Source: Nautilus pompilius (Eukaryota; Mollusca; Cephalopoda; Nautilida; Nautilidae). Taken from it: a DNA stretch of 64,000 bases. The DNA lies in the NCBI GenBank assembly GCA_018389105.1, contig JACATO010001529.1, forward strand, positions 104,434 to 168,433, written 5' to 3'. Positions within the stretch are counted from its first letter, which is position 1; the number at the start of each line of letters is the position of its first letter. The position numbers and the translations under genes are program-made. The notes under the pieces were generated by a model. The model made no database searches. It saw only the letters and a list, made by a program, of their open reading frames with translations, and was not told the DNA's origin. Below, one piece after another: positions 12,601-24,334 of this stretch.

Positions 12601-15600
12601 ACTGGTTGTAAGGTCCCTTGAGGTAAAAAAAAAGATAGAAAGAGGTCCATATAATAGAAAGCAGATTTGAATACATTAAACAAATAGGCCACAAACTGGT
12701 AAATTAGCTTTAATTTCTTTCTGTGCAGATGAATTCATAAGGGGCATTCTAATAATAATAATAAACCTTTTGGCCAGTCTTGTTAATAAAACCAATGCCC
12801 AATAAGATTGAAGTATGTTATCTGGTGCAGTCAGGTGGTAGCTACAGACGTCGTCTTTTATTTCAAGTTTTAGTTTTACCTAATCTAGAGCACACAATCC
12901 CAGCCTTGGGGGTCATTACCTTGCTGGAGATGTTGGTGACAGTTCTGGATGAGTGTAAAGACATTTCGCAAGAATGGCTTGGGGAATGAATGAAATATCT
13001 GTTACCATGAGAAACTGACAAAAATCGAACTTCTTAGCCTTGTACGTTAAAAATCTAATCTGAAGTATTCCCAATTAAGAGATGAGGTACATGTAAAATT
13101 ACATGGGCTTATAACTTAAAACTTTATATGGCAGTAATTATAAACTGAACATTCACGTGCTATTTTCTGTTATTAATCTTAGAGACCAAGCAAGTACTTA
13201 CCTAGGTGTGGTTGGGGTCTCTTGTTGCGATGGTCAAAGTGCAAGCGAGTCAAGAGTTACCTTTGGGACCTCCAGAAAACCTACCATAAATCTCCAGTTT
13301 TAGATGTGGGATAAAATCCACATGGCTAAAAGAAACCATGCCAGAGTAGTATGCCACAAGAACAAAAAAGGAGAACTTTCACCATTATTTCTTGATAATA
13401 AATTATTTAATAGATTTCTGGAATTTGTGGTATTTCTCTCTCCCGCTTCCCCGCACACCCGAATATATGGAGCTTTTCCTCCACCCTGCAACCTGCAATT
13501 GCTTTAAACTTGCCCATCATTTAAAAAAAAACATAAAACAAACTTTCTAGTGTTTACTGTTCATTAAATCCAGAAAAGTTTCAGATCAATCAGGGGAACT
13601 TACTTCGATGGACATTCAGCATGAACGAGTGGAAATGTACCCTCGTCTTCTTCTCCACTTTGCATGTTTCGTGGAAAAGATCCATCAGCATTGTTTTTCC
13701 GCACCCTTAAACAGCAATTGTCACACTAATGCTAAATATTTTAATATAAGATTCAGAAAGAGAATTTTTGACTTCAGACTTCCTAAATGTGATATGGAGT
13801 TTCGGAGTTAAATATGGGAGGCAGGTGTAGGATGAATTATATAAAGATGAATAATGTATTCTAAAACTTGTAGGGGAGGGTCATCCAATTCTTAAAACTG
13901 AATGCTCTTTTAAAAATCAAATTTTATTTCATATGCTCGAGCATCTCAATCCCGTGAAGGATCTGTTCTTTGAGATTAAGTGTACAACATAAACATAACA
14001 GACAGACAGACAGAGACTGTGTTGAAATTTGACTTTAAAACCTAATTAAAATCAATCAGTCAATGCACATATTCATTTAAGTTCTGCTAAATCTCTAGGT
14101 TTAAATCACATTTCTTCACAATGGAAGAGACAGAGCGCAAGCCATGGAATGTCTGCTGGTTCTTGCCACAGCAGTTCAACATTCAGTAACTAAAAGAGTG
14201 TCTCACACACTCTTCTAATGCCATAACTAAAGTCTAAATGCTGCGAGCAGAAACCAAGCTTTGATAAACATGAAGCTTACCTACATGCCCATGTAAATAA
14301 AGACCCTTAGGAACTTTCTGTTTCTTAGTCATACCAATTTTCTGTAAAAAGATGTGTTAATTAGGTCAATAATAATAATAATAGAGCTGCTTAACATAAG
14401 GCAGTCAGTCAGTGAAGGGCAGGATTAAACAGCTATATATATCATCTCCAAAACTCTACAAAGAGATAAGGCTAAAGTCCACAGAAGTAATAAAAACTGG
14501 TTGTATATGTGGGCCCGTTTTGACTTAGCATCCCTTCTGAGGCATACACTATTAATCAGAGATAAGAAACCGTACAAGCACAATGTAAATATGTGTCTGT
14601 TTATTTAGAAGAGGAGGAATTTAAACTTGTTCACATATTTATAAATGCCTGAAAAATGTTGGAATATTATAAATAATACATATGAAACTAAACGATTCAC
14701 AGGCACTGAGTTACAAGCTGGTTCACCGTGGTTTCAGTTGCATGAACAACACACACACACAAACTTAGACAGGCAGTATATGAACAGTCATCCATAACTG
14801 CTGAAAGTTTACCGAAAATCCCATGAAGTCAAAGATGCATCTAAGCTATTATTTTTTAATCAGAGAGTAGATTAGGGTTGGGATTTGGTTACTGTACTTC
14901 TTAATGTCCCCCAATGCATCGATGTGAGGATTTCAAATCAATTACTTCTTGTACGTGCTTGATAGTTTCAGATTTGGCAATTTTAGGAATGAATACAGAC
15001 TCTGATTAGAAGTGATGCTAAAACTGGAGACTTAACACCTTTAAATAAAGTCACACACACACACTGAAGGCCAGGTAGATCACTAACACTGCTTAACCAT
15101 CCAGTCGAAACTGGCTGATACTGAAGTATCTGGTCGTGTAGACTCTGCAAGTGGTTGACAACAACCTGCTGACAGTCGTCGGCTTTTAGCTCCCCTGAAC
15201 CACACCGATCCAGGTAGGCGTCGAGCGGTCCATCCACACTATGCTCGCCTCTTGAGCTGTGTCGCTTGCGAGCTGGAAGAACAAAGGTGTAAATGGCTAA
15301 AACCAACAACAACAACAACAAAACAAGAAATCCAGCGGGTTCGGGGCGTTTACGTTTAACCTTGCAGCAGCAATAAGGGGAGGGGGGCGTGTCCGGTGTG
15401 GGGCTCTGACAGCTGCCTGACGACTCTGTGGGTGCTGATGAGGGAGGAGGTAAAATGGAATTTTTAGAATAAAGCCAGATGGTTTATCGTCACCATCTGG
15501 ATTCGGGGTCACCTTCAGGATCAGGGTTGAAATCCGTCAGGTCTGGGAGGCAAAGGCAAAGGCTCGAGGGCATCAGACCCCCCCCCCGGGGGGTGGAGGG

Positions 15601-16125
15601 GAGAGGGGTTATCCATGTACAAGACTATTAGGACGTGGTGCAGGTCCTTTGATGCGACTGCCACCCGGCTATGGCGGAGATAATCAAACGCCTGGCTGGA
15701 CTGGACTGGATGGATGGATGGATGTTCTGGATCTCCGAGCAGTTTGGAAGGATTCCTTGCCGAGTATCCACAAGCCAGGAGAGCAGGGCTTAACCCTCCG
15801 GATACCACCACGTCAGCTTTAGGCCTGGCTACACTACACCAGCCCCCGGAGCGGGTTGGTGTGGTGTAAAATAAACATATAATGACAGGAGGAACCAGCT
15901 GGGTGGTGGGGGGTTAACAGGTGTCGGGGACTTACCGCCGGTAACCGGGGACCCAGACTGACCTTTCGCCAAGTACAAGGGCGCGCACGCGAAGCAGTTC
16001 AGGCTCCACCTCAGGGGCTCCCAGCTGGAGACCCGCAAGAATTTGCGGGTGTGCATGTTCCTGGGCTCGGAGAAAAGGTCACACCATTGGGGTGGTGTGG
16101 TCGGGGGGAGTTTTTCTGGCGGCAT
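3605..16125 (-). CDS. AFG1L: AFG1-like mitochondrial AAA-type ATPase
   Basis: Mitochondrial P-loop ATPase of the AFG1/LACE1 family, linked in other species to quality control of mitochondrially encoded respiratory-chain subunits. Coding exons in transcript order: 15936-16125, 15088-15272, 14281-14341, 13604-13705, 11920-12050, 11220-11319, 9717-9775, 8765-8847, 8001-8071, 7325-7425, 6417-6557, 5280-5396, 3605-3748. They sum to 1485 nt, 494 aa, in continuous phase (human about 481). Walker A is GHVGCGKT (about 143-150), split by an intron; Walker B is LLCFDE (216-221); sensor-like ATSNR is at 249-253. Other family blocks are [34 protein letters not shown] and the C-terminal [12 protein letters not shown]. 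All introns are GT-AG; exon 8 uses GTAGGT, which restores the [10 protein letters not shown] block. The exon 2 donor (GTTAGT at 15087) is weak and chosen by phase. The start is uncertain: ATG at 16123-16125 has a good Kozak context, while ATG at 16054-16056 begins a more typical basic targeting peptide ([12 protein letters not shown]). It is head-to-head with SNX3. Confidence 0.96.
9930..10140 (+). repeat. tRNA-derived SINE copy, intronic
   Basis: Lies in an AFG1L intron. It shares with the copy at 10780-10975 the body pattern CCATGGTTTCTT, CACTCTTC, then CAGCTGGCTATG. The head region (GTGGCCGGATGGCCAAG) is degraded. Limits are approximate because I aligned by eye. Confidence 0.5.
10780..10975 (-). 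repeat. tRNA-derived SINE copy, best preserved
   Basis: On the minus strand the head reads GGGCGTTGCAGCGGTCTGG, like a tRNA A-box region. It is followed by GTTTGATTCCC (plus 10903-10913), close to the pol III B-box GGTTCGANTCC. The body continues with a CATGGTTTCTTCTC block and a CCATGTGGGTACATCTAAAA block that recur at several other sites in this window. It lies in an AFG1L intron in sense orientation. Confidence 0.65.
13190..13345 (-). repeat. SINE fragment (body region)
   Basis: Contains the family's body blocks GGTCAAAGTGCAAGC, CAAGAGTTACC, TTTTAGATGTGGGA and AAACCATGCCAGAG, all also seen near 27440-27600. The tRNA-like head is missing. An apparent splice donor at its edge (CTAG|GTAAGT) gives a short open frame, but AFG1L phase does not need an exon here. 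Confidence 0.55.
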
Positions 16126-16302
16126 GCTGCGGAGGCAGGAGCTCGACGAAGACGGCTCACTGGACACGGTGGCTGGAAAGCGAAAACATTCAAGTTTATC
16201 TCCCTGACCAAAAAAAAAAAATAATAATTAAGAGTAGCTTCCCTTGAAAATAAAAAAAAACAACAGGTTCACTGTTTATATAATAAAATAAATACCGCCC
16301 AA

Positions 16303-16310
16303 ATAATAAT

Positions 16311-16350
<40 letters not shown>
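16303..16350 (+). repeat. (TAA)n microsatellite
   Basis: About sixteen nearly uninterrupted AAT/TAA triplets just upstream of the AFG1L first coding exon. No function is implied. Confidence 0.9.
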
Positions 16351-16439
16351 GTTTTTTCAGAAAGTCTTGGACGTCACTAAACTTAATATATCAGTAGTTT
16401 CCATTTATTTCTTTACTTTCTATCAGGTAAGAACTAAAC

Positions 16440-16776
16440 TCCCTCTCTCTCTCTCTTCATCACTTTCCATCTCTCTCCCCCTCTCTCTCTCTGCTCTCTT
16501 CACCACTTTCTCTCTCTCTCTCTCCATTGCCATTTCTCTCTCTTTCTCTCCACCACTTTCCATCTCTCTCTCTCATTGCATCTCTCTCTCTCTCTCTCTC
16601 CATTGCCATTTCTCTCTCTTTCTCTCCCACCACTTTCCATCTCTCTCTCTCCATTGCCCTTTCTCTCTCCATCTCTCTTCCCTCTCCACCACTTTCCATC
16701 TCTCTCTCTCTCCATCTCTCTTTCTCTCTCCACCACTTTCCATCTCTCTCTCTCTCTCTCACTTTCTGTCTCTCTC
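16440..16776 (+). repeat. CT-rich minisatellite
   Basis: Imperfect tandem units built from CACCACTTTCCATCTCTCTC alternating with CATTGCCATTTCTCTC and CTTTCTCTC, with roughly six CACTTTC landmarks between 16460 and 16745. The long open frames on both strands come from the low-complexity composition. It sits in the AFG1L-SNX3 spacer. Confidence 0.85.
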
Positions 16777-17015
16777 TGTTGTAAAACATTTGCACGTTGT
16801 GGCGAGCCTATTACTTACTAGAGTAGAGTAGTCTTCTAAAATATTAAAACTTTCAGGTAAGCTTTAGTACAATAAACGTATTGTGAACATTCAAAAAAAA
16901 AAGTGATCAAGTATACACTGTATACACTTCTCCTTTCTTTGTTTGCAAATCCCCTGACTTGACTTCGAGGATGTATCACAGAAATAAGTTAGAAGGGCAA
17001 GGTGTGGGTGACTGT

Positions 17016-18762
17016 AGGGATTGCAATCCCGGCGGTATTTTTCGATTCCTGGATTGAAAAACCCTTGATTTGAAAATTAAAAAAAAAAAAATTTTTTTTC
17101 AGATGCAAAATCAATAATCTCTAAAATCTAACTCACTTCTCTATAATGCACTTTATTGCAATGAATGAAAGTGAAAAATAGCTACAGATGCGAAATAATG
17201 ATAATAAAGCACATAATCAAAAATAAAAGAATTTCTAATTCAAAGCTAAGCATAAGAACAGAGTGTATCTAAAGTATTATCGTTCATTCTTGATCCTAAG
17301 CGGATGAAGATACTCTTTCAGATTCAGGTGGAACTGTAAGTAAATGGTCGCATAAACACTGTAATTTTTTCACCTGTAGGTCCAAACTCATCAAATAGAT
17401 ATATTTGACATTCGATTTTAGAAAATCAGTTCAGCGGGAACTCGAACCCCCCCTTTTTTCCGCTTGCGTCTGACGTAAACTACGTTTGGTTGAAAAATTA
17501 AGCTCTTCTTCTAATATTTCTGGAGAAGGCCGGTGAGCCTCAAAGGTGGAATTTTTCAGGTGGGGGGAGGGGAGAGGAGAGAAATAATTATTTCGTTATT
17601 AGTTTTTATCTCCAGGAGCTTTTGGTTCCCTGAGAAAGGGACGTTTGACATTCACGCATCTTCCGTTGCTTAGCGACGTCCACTCATCATCAAATGCTAA
17701 GCAGAGTTCTCTTAACGTTTCTTTTTCTTTCTTAATTTCAGACATTAGTTGATCTTTGATTTTTTTCTTTTTTTTTTTGTAAGCGGTTACCCAGTACCAA
17801 ACCTCTAGTGGAATTCGGCGATTTTGGAATATTTTGTGAAGGCCTTAAGGTCCAGTCGCTTCTGGGGAGACACGCTGGATGAGAGAAACCGTCGATCTCA
17901 TCGCAGCTGAAGTACTGTCGGGTTTTAGGGGGGGGGGGTGAAACGACCCCGTCATTCTTCGGTAGAGGCACTACTTCTCATTGGTTGGTGTGATGGTCGG
18001 AACTCGAACCGGGCTCTTTAACAGACTAATCTTGTAAATCGAGTTAAGATGCACACGAAGTCCCCCCCTTTTTTTGCAGAACTGGCCGTTAACTTCATGT
18101 AAGTGATGTCTTCCAGACCGAACTTAGATTTCCATCATGGCTTTTCCATCCTACAAACTTATCAACCTTTTCTTTGGTAAGCGTCGCCATAACGTGTTTT
18201 GATGGAGGGGCAAGATTCAAAGGTAAATTAATAAGCTCAGCCCCGGGGGGGGAGGGGGTAGTCTCCTGAAGAGGGTCACCTTCGAGAGAAAAAGCGCAGA
18301 ATCAGAACTTATCTTTCTGTTGAGGGAAGGGAACTTCCCGCTTTGGTGGATCTTCTGAATTGCGGGGCCCCACTGGCAGACCTTGGTCGTACTAGCTTTT
18401 CGTTGGTGGCGGTCGGCTCACAGTTCCTCCGCTACTCACGCGCCGTCGGCCATCTGTCGCCAACCTGAAAGTAGGCGCCAGGCCAACAGGACTTTTTTCC
18501 CTTTTTTTTAAATGATTGGTTAAATTGCTATGAAGATCCACCAGCGATGTACGAACACCCGCTTCTACGGCGCTAAGAATTCCAAAGCAGACACCCCGGT
18601 GGCACTTCTAATGTTCCATTGTTCCTTTGTCTTGCTTAGACCTTCGGCCCCCGCTGGGGAGCATCACCGAGGCACCCTGTAAGGCCCAAAATGGTGCATA
18701 AACTTGGCAATCCCGGACGATCGTAAGGGATCTTGAGATCCTGGGATGAGATTGCAATCCCT
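17016..18762. mobile_element. DNA transposon with TIRs and target-site duplication (hAT- or MULE-like)
   Basis: The left end is AGGGATTGCAATCCCGG and the right end, reverse-complemented, begins AGGGATTGCAATC, giving a 13-bp perfect terminal inverted repeat. Both sides are flanked by GGGTGACTGT (17006-17015 and 18763-18772), a clean 10-bp direct repeat. The TIR and subterminal GGGATT/AATCCC motifs resemble hAT elements, which usually make 8-bp duplications; 10 bp would better fit Mutator-like elements. No intact transposase frame is visible, so the copy is non-autonomous or decayed. A tRNA-like SINE segment appears nested near 17820-18050. Confidence 0.75.
17820..18050 (-). repeat. Possible tRNA-derived SINE nested in the transposon
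   Basis: On the minus strand the segment holds CCGGTTCGAGTTCCGACC, an almost exact pol III B-box (GGTTCGANTCC), preceded by a possible A-box about 40 nt upstream (TCTTAACTCGATTTACAAG). Limits are rough. It differs in sequence from the 10780-10975 family. Confidence 0.45.
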
Positions 18763-18810
18763 GGGTGACTGTAATATCACACGTTTTTATTTGTTATGTA
18801 TATATGTAAT

Positions 18811-18851
18811 AAAGGGAGTTAATATATATATATATATAGTTATCTCCCTTT
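18811..18851. repeat. Small palindrome with AAAGGGAG / CTCCCTTT ends
   Basis: AAAGGGAGTTA, then a (TA)n core, then GTTATCTCCCTTT forms an imperfect inverted repeat. It resembles the GGGAGATAAC-type motifs common in molluscan repeats; another occurrence, GAGGGAGATAACTC, is near 53507. Confidence 0.5.
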
Positions 18852-19147
18852 ACGCAAAATAAGAAAAACAACAAAACTAGGTAGGGGGAGCTCCCTTAAT
18901 TTGAAAGTGCTTTCAGTGTAATGAAAAGATAACTCTGTTATACGTTCAAGTCGAACAATGAACACAAAAAAGGGGGGGACACCTTGGGGTCGGTTACTCA
19001 CGTAACTTACGGTGTTATGCAAAAAAAAAAACCGAGAAAAGTCTCCAAAGAAAAACTTATTTAACATATATACGGGCAACTCCCGTCTTCTTCCGGCCAA
19101 GAGTGGTCTCCCCCTCATCGCGGGGAGGAGGGAGGGGGGCGCTCTGG

Positions 19148-19155
19148 TGACGTCA
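19148..19155 (+). promoter_or_regulatory. Cyclic-AMP response element in the SNX3 promoter
   Basis: A perfect palindromic TGACGTCA lies 44 nt upstream of the SNX3 start codon in a GC-richer stretch. An ETS-like CTTCCGG lies about 50 nt further upstream (19089-19095). Position and identity fit a CREB/ATF-type core promoter site; binding is inferred. Confidence 0.55.
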
Positions 19156-19198
19156 GCCAGCGCAGCTCGAGCAGCAGCGGTAGGAGTTGTTGCATAGG

Positions 19199-22100
19199 AT
19201 GTCTTCGGCGACGGCTCGCATCTCGATGAAGAAACAGACGCTGGAAGACGCCTACTCGCCGCCCGCCAACTTCCTCGAGATCGATGTGATCAGCCCGCAG
19301 ACCCACGGGCTCGGCAAGAACAGGCACACGGACTACGAGGTCCGCATGAAGGTGGGTAGGGTAGGGTTTAGGGTGGCCGGGCCGGGGAAGGAAGGAAGGA
19401 AGCCCTGCGTCGGGTCTCTCTCCCTCCTCGTCGTAGTGATAACAACGGATGTCATTAATGTGATGAGGGGGAGGGGGAGGGGGAAGAGGACTCGACCGAC
19501 CGACCGACCGCTAGTCCCCTCCCCTCCCCTCCCGTCCACCCCCCTTTTTTTTTTATTTATTTTTTTTTTTTTTATTTAAAAATTATCGGCGAGGGGTTTC
19601 CCCCCCCCTCCCCTCCCCTCCCCTCCCTCCCTCACACATCCGCGTTGAATAAAGGGGCCCCCCCCGCGGACGGAAAGTTTTTGTAGGTCAAAATGGCTTT
19701 GAGAGGGGGCGGACGGCGACAGACCGAACAGCGCGACGTCTCCCGGTAGGGAGGGAGGTGTCCGAGGCCTCTTCCGATCCTCCGGCCCGGCGACGGGAGA
19801 GCGGGGATTATGGGCGGTGGCCGGGAACCCCCCCTCCGTCAGTTATTCACGAGCAATAACCAGGATGGTGCCGGGTCAACCCCCCCTCCTCCCCCAGACG
19901 TCTGCTCTCCTCTGTTTCCTAGGTCTTCCCGAGGTTTAACCCCTTCCACCTCCCCCCCCAGCGGGAGACTCGACCAACAACAACAACAGAGACGGTTGTT
20001 TACTCACCCCGTTATCATTGTTGTCGAGGATCCCTAGGGACCCCCCTCCCACCTTCTCAACCACCTATCGGATCAGAAAGAGGGGACGAAATTCGCTGAA
20101 CCCAACCACCATAGTTTTGCCACTATCTATCATACGTTTAAATAACTATTTAAACTTCTGTTATTATTATTATTAATGATATTTTGCTTTACTGTTTGTC
20201 TGCTTACACTTCGTGTAATTCACAGTATTTGTTTTCCACCATACACACCCCTGGATACGAGTTCAGGAGTTAACCCTTTCAAATCTCCATTGGAAAGGGG
20301 GGAGACCTGCCTCCAGCAAGGGAGAAACTCATGAAAGGGGGAAACTCAGACGAGCTCACCGTTTTGACCTGTTCTGAAGAGAGGGGGATGATTGATAACT
20401 TCTCTGGAATTATAAACCTGCCCTCCCCCTCGAGTTCCTCGTCTCTCTTTAATCTGAGGAGGGAGGGGGCTGAGAAACCGAAGACGGATTGTGATTTTAA
20501 AAAGGAAAGAAAGAAATGACAGAGAGACAGCTCACTCTGGGCTTGTTATTGCCACTCGGTAAAGGGCATCTTGTGTTCAGAGGTTAGAAATGACAGAGAG
20601 ACAGCTCACTCTGGGCTTGTTATTGCCACTCGGTAAAGGGCATCTTGTGTTCAGAGGTTAGAAATGACAGAGAGACAGCTCACTCTGGGCTTGTTATTGC
20701 CACTCGGTAAAGGGCATCTTGTGTTAGAGGTTAGAAATGACAGAGAGAGAGACAGCTCACTCTGGGCTTGTTTATTGCCACTCGGTCAGTGACGGGACAT
20801 CCTGTTTGTGGCTCTCAGTAGGTTAAAATGCACAGAGAGACAGCTGGCCCTTTGGGCTCGTTCTATTGCCACTCGGTAAGGGCATCTTGTGTTCAGAGGT
20901 TAGAAATGCACAGAAGAGGACGAGCGCTCATGTGTGGGCTTGTTATTGCGCACTCGGTACGGAGGGCATCTTGTGTTCAGAGGTTCCAGCAGGCTTGAGT
21001 ATTTCTCGTCCATCTATTTATTCATTGTCTGCCCCTGTATCGACTTCTGAACCTGTAAAATTACCTCTTTTTTTTTTTTTTTTATTTAATGTATCTTCGA
21101 CAATTATGATCAAAGAATTCTGAACTTGAAAGACATTTCCCAAGGTTGGGAAAAACAGGCATCCGCATAAGAACAGTTAGTATCTGGCAGTAAGGAGTCG
21201 CTCGCTTATATCCATTCTACCCTGGCTTAAGTAAAATGTGGTGCCAGGCTACTGTTTATAGAGTAATCACTATGCTTGAAGTTTGCTTGCACTTTCTATC
21301 TAGATAGAGCAAATCAGAAACCACATTTCTCTGAACACCTTTGCACAAAACTTAATAACATGATCTCCAGGTAAAATGTTTGGTCTCAATCGTGTGTAGT
21401 CTTGCTGTCAAAGAATATTTAGAATGTAAATATAGAAAAATTGAAAACGTTTTATAATTTGTTTTCCTACAGTGCAGATATCCGAATCCATTGTTTATCA
21501 TTATGTTGATAGAGATGTAGCTGGAATTATTTTTCAGTTCTTGGCGCTCATTTTATTATATTTTAGAAAGTAATCAGAAAACGGTGTACCTTTGATATTA
21601 ATGTGCAGGTATTCCAGGTTTTACTTATGGCGCATTGACTTTATCATGAACAACAATTAGATTTTGAAGTAATGCAAATTTCTGCATATTCCATTAAAAT
21701 AATTGGATTATCTCAAAGCATACTTTTAAATAAACACTGATACTTAAAAAGGAGAGAAGGGGCAAGTGCTATTTGTTTGTTTTTTTCCATTGTAAATTAA
21801 AATGTGGCAAACTATTTTGTACTTTCATTAAGATAGTTTAAGCCAGGGTTGATGTAAGTAGGCAATTTCATTGACAACTGTCATTTATAAAAATATTTTT
21901 CAGACTAATTTGCCAGTTTTTAAGTTAAAGGATTCCAGTGTACGGCGGCGATATAGCGACTTCGAATGGCTGAGGGGTGAACTAGAGAGAGACAGCAAGG
22001 TGCGGCAGAGTTTGTATCTTAAATGTTTATTAGTGACAAGATCTTGTGAACTCTCCTCTTAAAATGTTTTTAAACACTAGCTTATTTTTCCTTATCTTTT

Positions 22101-24334
22101 AGACTCTAAAAGGCACTACAGTGATGCAAGTCACTTAACTTAATGGACTTCTTTTTTTTTTTATTTTCCTTGTGCAAATGTTGCTTATGACTTAATTTTA
22201 GGGGGATAATCCATTTGCAGACTAATATGTGCATTTCTAACTTCAGAGATTTCTTGTCTGTTGTCTTAATCGTGGCAATGACTACTATATAAGGTAAGGG
22301 GGTGATATTTTCATCATATAGTCAACTTCCATGGTTGGACTGAGAGCACTCGCCACCTGGTGCCTGATGCGACAAACCAGGTGCACAGTGATTAAGTTTG
22401 GCACCGTTGCTACCTGGAAAAGTCATCAGTGCGTGCAGCCGTAACTTTGGCCAAACCATTACTGCTTGATTTAGTTTTTGGGTCACCTTAGATGATGATG
22501 ATGCCGGCCAGCTAGTAGTGTAAAGATGGACATGCAGACTTTGCTGTGGAACTGCACACAGACTGGCTGTACCTTCTGTTAGTCTGCTATTTTAGGAGTT
22601 TGTTTCTACCACAGTGGAGTGTCTGCTGTCAACACAGCAACGGAAGTTAGTGTAGATTCTTTTCAAGAAGCTTCTCATTACAGACAAAGTTCTAAAATTA
22701 GACAAAAAAAAAAATAGAGAACAAATATTATAAGGAGTACAGACAACTGAAGCATTCTATGAATTGCAAACTCTCCCCCCCTACTTAACAAAGTTAAGCT
22801 AGTTTAGATGAGCTGCTACTTTATGTACAGTTTATTTTATAAGTGTATGCAGTGTACTTGTGCCTCTGTTTCAGATTGTTGTACCACCTCTGCCTGGTAA
22901 AGCATGGACGAGGCAGTTGCCATTCCGACAGGATGATGGCATATTTGCTCCAGAGTTTCTTGAAGAACGGCGGCAAGGATTGGAATCTTTTATAAACAAG
23001 TAACTTTTGATGTATATTTATTAACTTTTATGAGCATAGAAGAATTTGTGCACCTTTGTCATTTTATATGCGTTTGAAAGTCTGTTCTGGGTTCTTTTTT
23101 TTTTTTTGCCAGAATTTAATTGCTTATTAACCTACCTCAGTGCTTTCTCCATTGCTCCTGCTCAATTGTCTTCTAAGTTACCTTGGTAGGTGGTTCATTT
23201 GACTATGCTGTCTATTTCCAATCAAGAGCATTGTTTTATCTGAAATTGGCATGCTTCCTTTATTTTTTGATGTTGCAAGCTGTGAAAACAGTTGTAGGAT
23301 TGAAGCATTTGCAACATTCTGGACATCAAATGATTCGTTTAATGAGTTTCCATAGTTTACTGATCACCTATTAAAGATCTCATGGTGTTTTGCCTGGTCT
23401 TTCCATTAAAAAAAAAATATATATATATATATATCCATGCAAGCAAATGGAATGCACAACACTAGTATTTTGGTAATTACATTGTTTTGATTTCTTACCC
23501 ACATTACACTGTTATTTTAAGAAAATAGATTTTCCTTTTCATGATGTATTTGTTTCGCTATACAGGTATGCATACTTCTTATGGCACTCTTTATCCCGGA
23601 GGAAAATTCCTACATATTATAATGGCCTCCTCAGTTTACCAAGAATGCATCCTGAGCGCTATAAGGGGTTCGCCTGTATTAGTGAATATTTCTATTTTCT
23701 TGTTGCATGAAATATGAGAACTTCAAATGAAACATTTAAAAATAGTGCTGAACTTTTTCCTTTTGAATGGATTTGTATTATTGTTACCAAGGTGTACATA
23801 ATCTGGTCAGTTTGTGAGAAATGGTTGCTGATGATTGTTGACCACTTCGTTTAAATTTTTGAAATGTATACCTAAATTTAAACTGAGTTTGACTTCTGCC
23901 TAATTAGTCAGTCTCAGAGTTGGAAATTTTCAGGGAGATATCTTGCTTCAGTTTACCAAACCTTATTTGTTATTGAGGGAGGGGGGGTTGGAATATTGAA
24001 AAGAATTTCCAAATTTTAACTTTCACTTTGCTCAGCTTAACCTAAAGATGGAAGAATATATTTATTCAGATTTATTTTTTAACTTTATTAAACGAATATA
24101 ATGTACCGCATTGGTGATGCCGGTAAATGTAAATTCCTAAGACTGCTGCGCAACAATTCAAGCTGCTTGCGATTCCACTAATGCTGTTCTGAGTTTTCCT
24201 CGTTAACGATTAACCCTTTCCTTCTCAGAGTTGCTGGCCATCCCCTGGCACAGAATGAGCGCAGCCTGCACATGTTTCTTCAGGAACCAGTGATCGACAG
24301 AAATTATCATCCTGGTAAGATTCGATCAGCGTGA
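19199..24334 (+). CDS. SNX3: Sorting nexin-3
   Basis: PX-domain endosomal protein that binds PtdIns3P and acts with retromer in retrieval of cargo such as Wntless. Coding exons are 19199-19351, 21904-21999, 22875-22999 and 24229-24334, total 480 nt and 159 aa (human 162), all in phase with GT-AG introns. The N-terminus contains the conserved AYSPPANFLEIDV. The PX signature RRRYSDFEWL is at about 65-74, including the PtdIns3P-contacting R67 and Y68; PPLPGK follows at 87-92 and the conserved EERRQGLE at 113-120. The end is HPLAQNERSLHMFLQE followed by a short KIRSA tail. The ATG at 19199 is the first in frame; upstream TTG codons are not needed. It is divergent from AFG1L and converges with CSTF2. 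Confidence 0.97.
19455..19635. promoter_or_regulatory. G-run / C-run cluster in SNX3 intron 1
   Basis: Just after SNX3 exon 1 are three GGGGG runs (19466-19486) and then two C-run groups near 19514-19543 and 19600-19632, each with four or more C tracts. These have G-quadruplex or i-motif potential at the 5' end of the gene. They may equally be simple low-complexity tracts. Confidence 0.45.
20514..20985 (+). repeat. 74-bp minisatellite, about six copies, in SNX3 intron 1
   Basis: The unit begins AAATGACAGAGAGACAGCTC and includes TTGTTATTGCCACTCGGTAA and GGGCATCTTGTGTTCAGAGG. Unit starts at 20514, 20588, 20662 and 20735 are spaced 74, 74 and 73 bp. The first three copies are nearly identical; the last two or three (from about 20825) are diverged with small insertions. 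This fits recent local expansion at the left end. Confidence 0.95.
23566..23710 (+). CDS. Possible alternative last exon of SNX3
   Basis: Within SNX3 intron 3, a pyrimidine-containing acceptor (CGCTATACAG) is followed by an open frame that completes the split AA|G lysine codon of exon 3 exactly in phase and runs 47 codons to TGA at 23708-23710. Use would replace the normal C-terminus (VAGHPLAQNE...) with a tail containing YAYFLWHSLSRRK and LPRMHPERYKG. The tail resembles nothing I know, so it may be chance. Confidence 0.25.

Noticed and set aside
13200-13256. Short minus-strand open segment ending at a GTAAGT donor between AFG1L exons 4 and 5
   Set aside because: It is part of a SINE fragment, and exons 4 and 5 already join in phase to give the conserved VHRRIHAMKQ block.
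16367-16831. 154-codon plus-strand frame and overlapping minus-strand Arg/Glu-rich frames
   Set aside because: Produced by the CT-rich minisatellite; several frames on both strands stay open, which is typical of low-complexity DNA.
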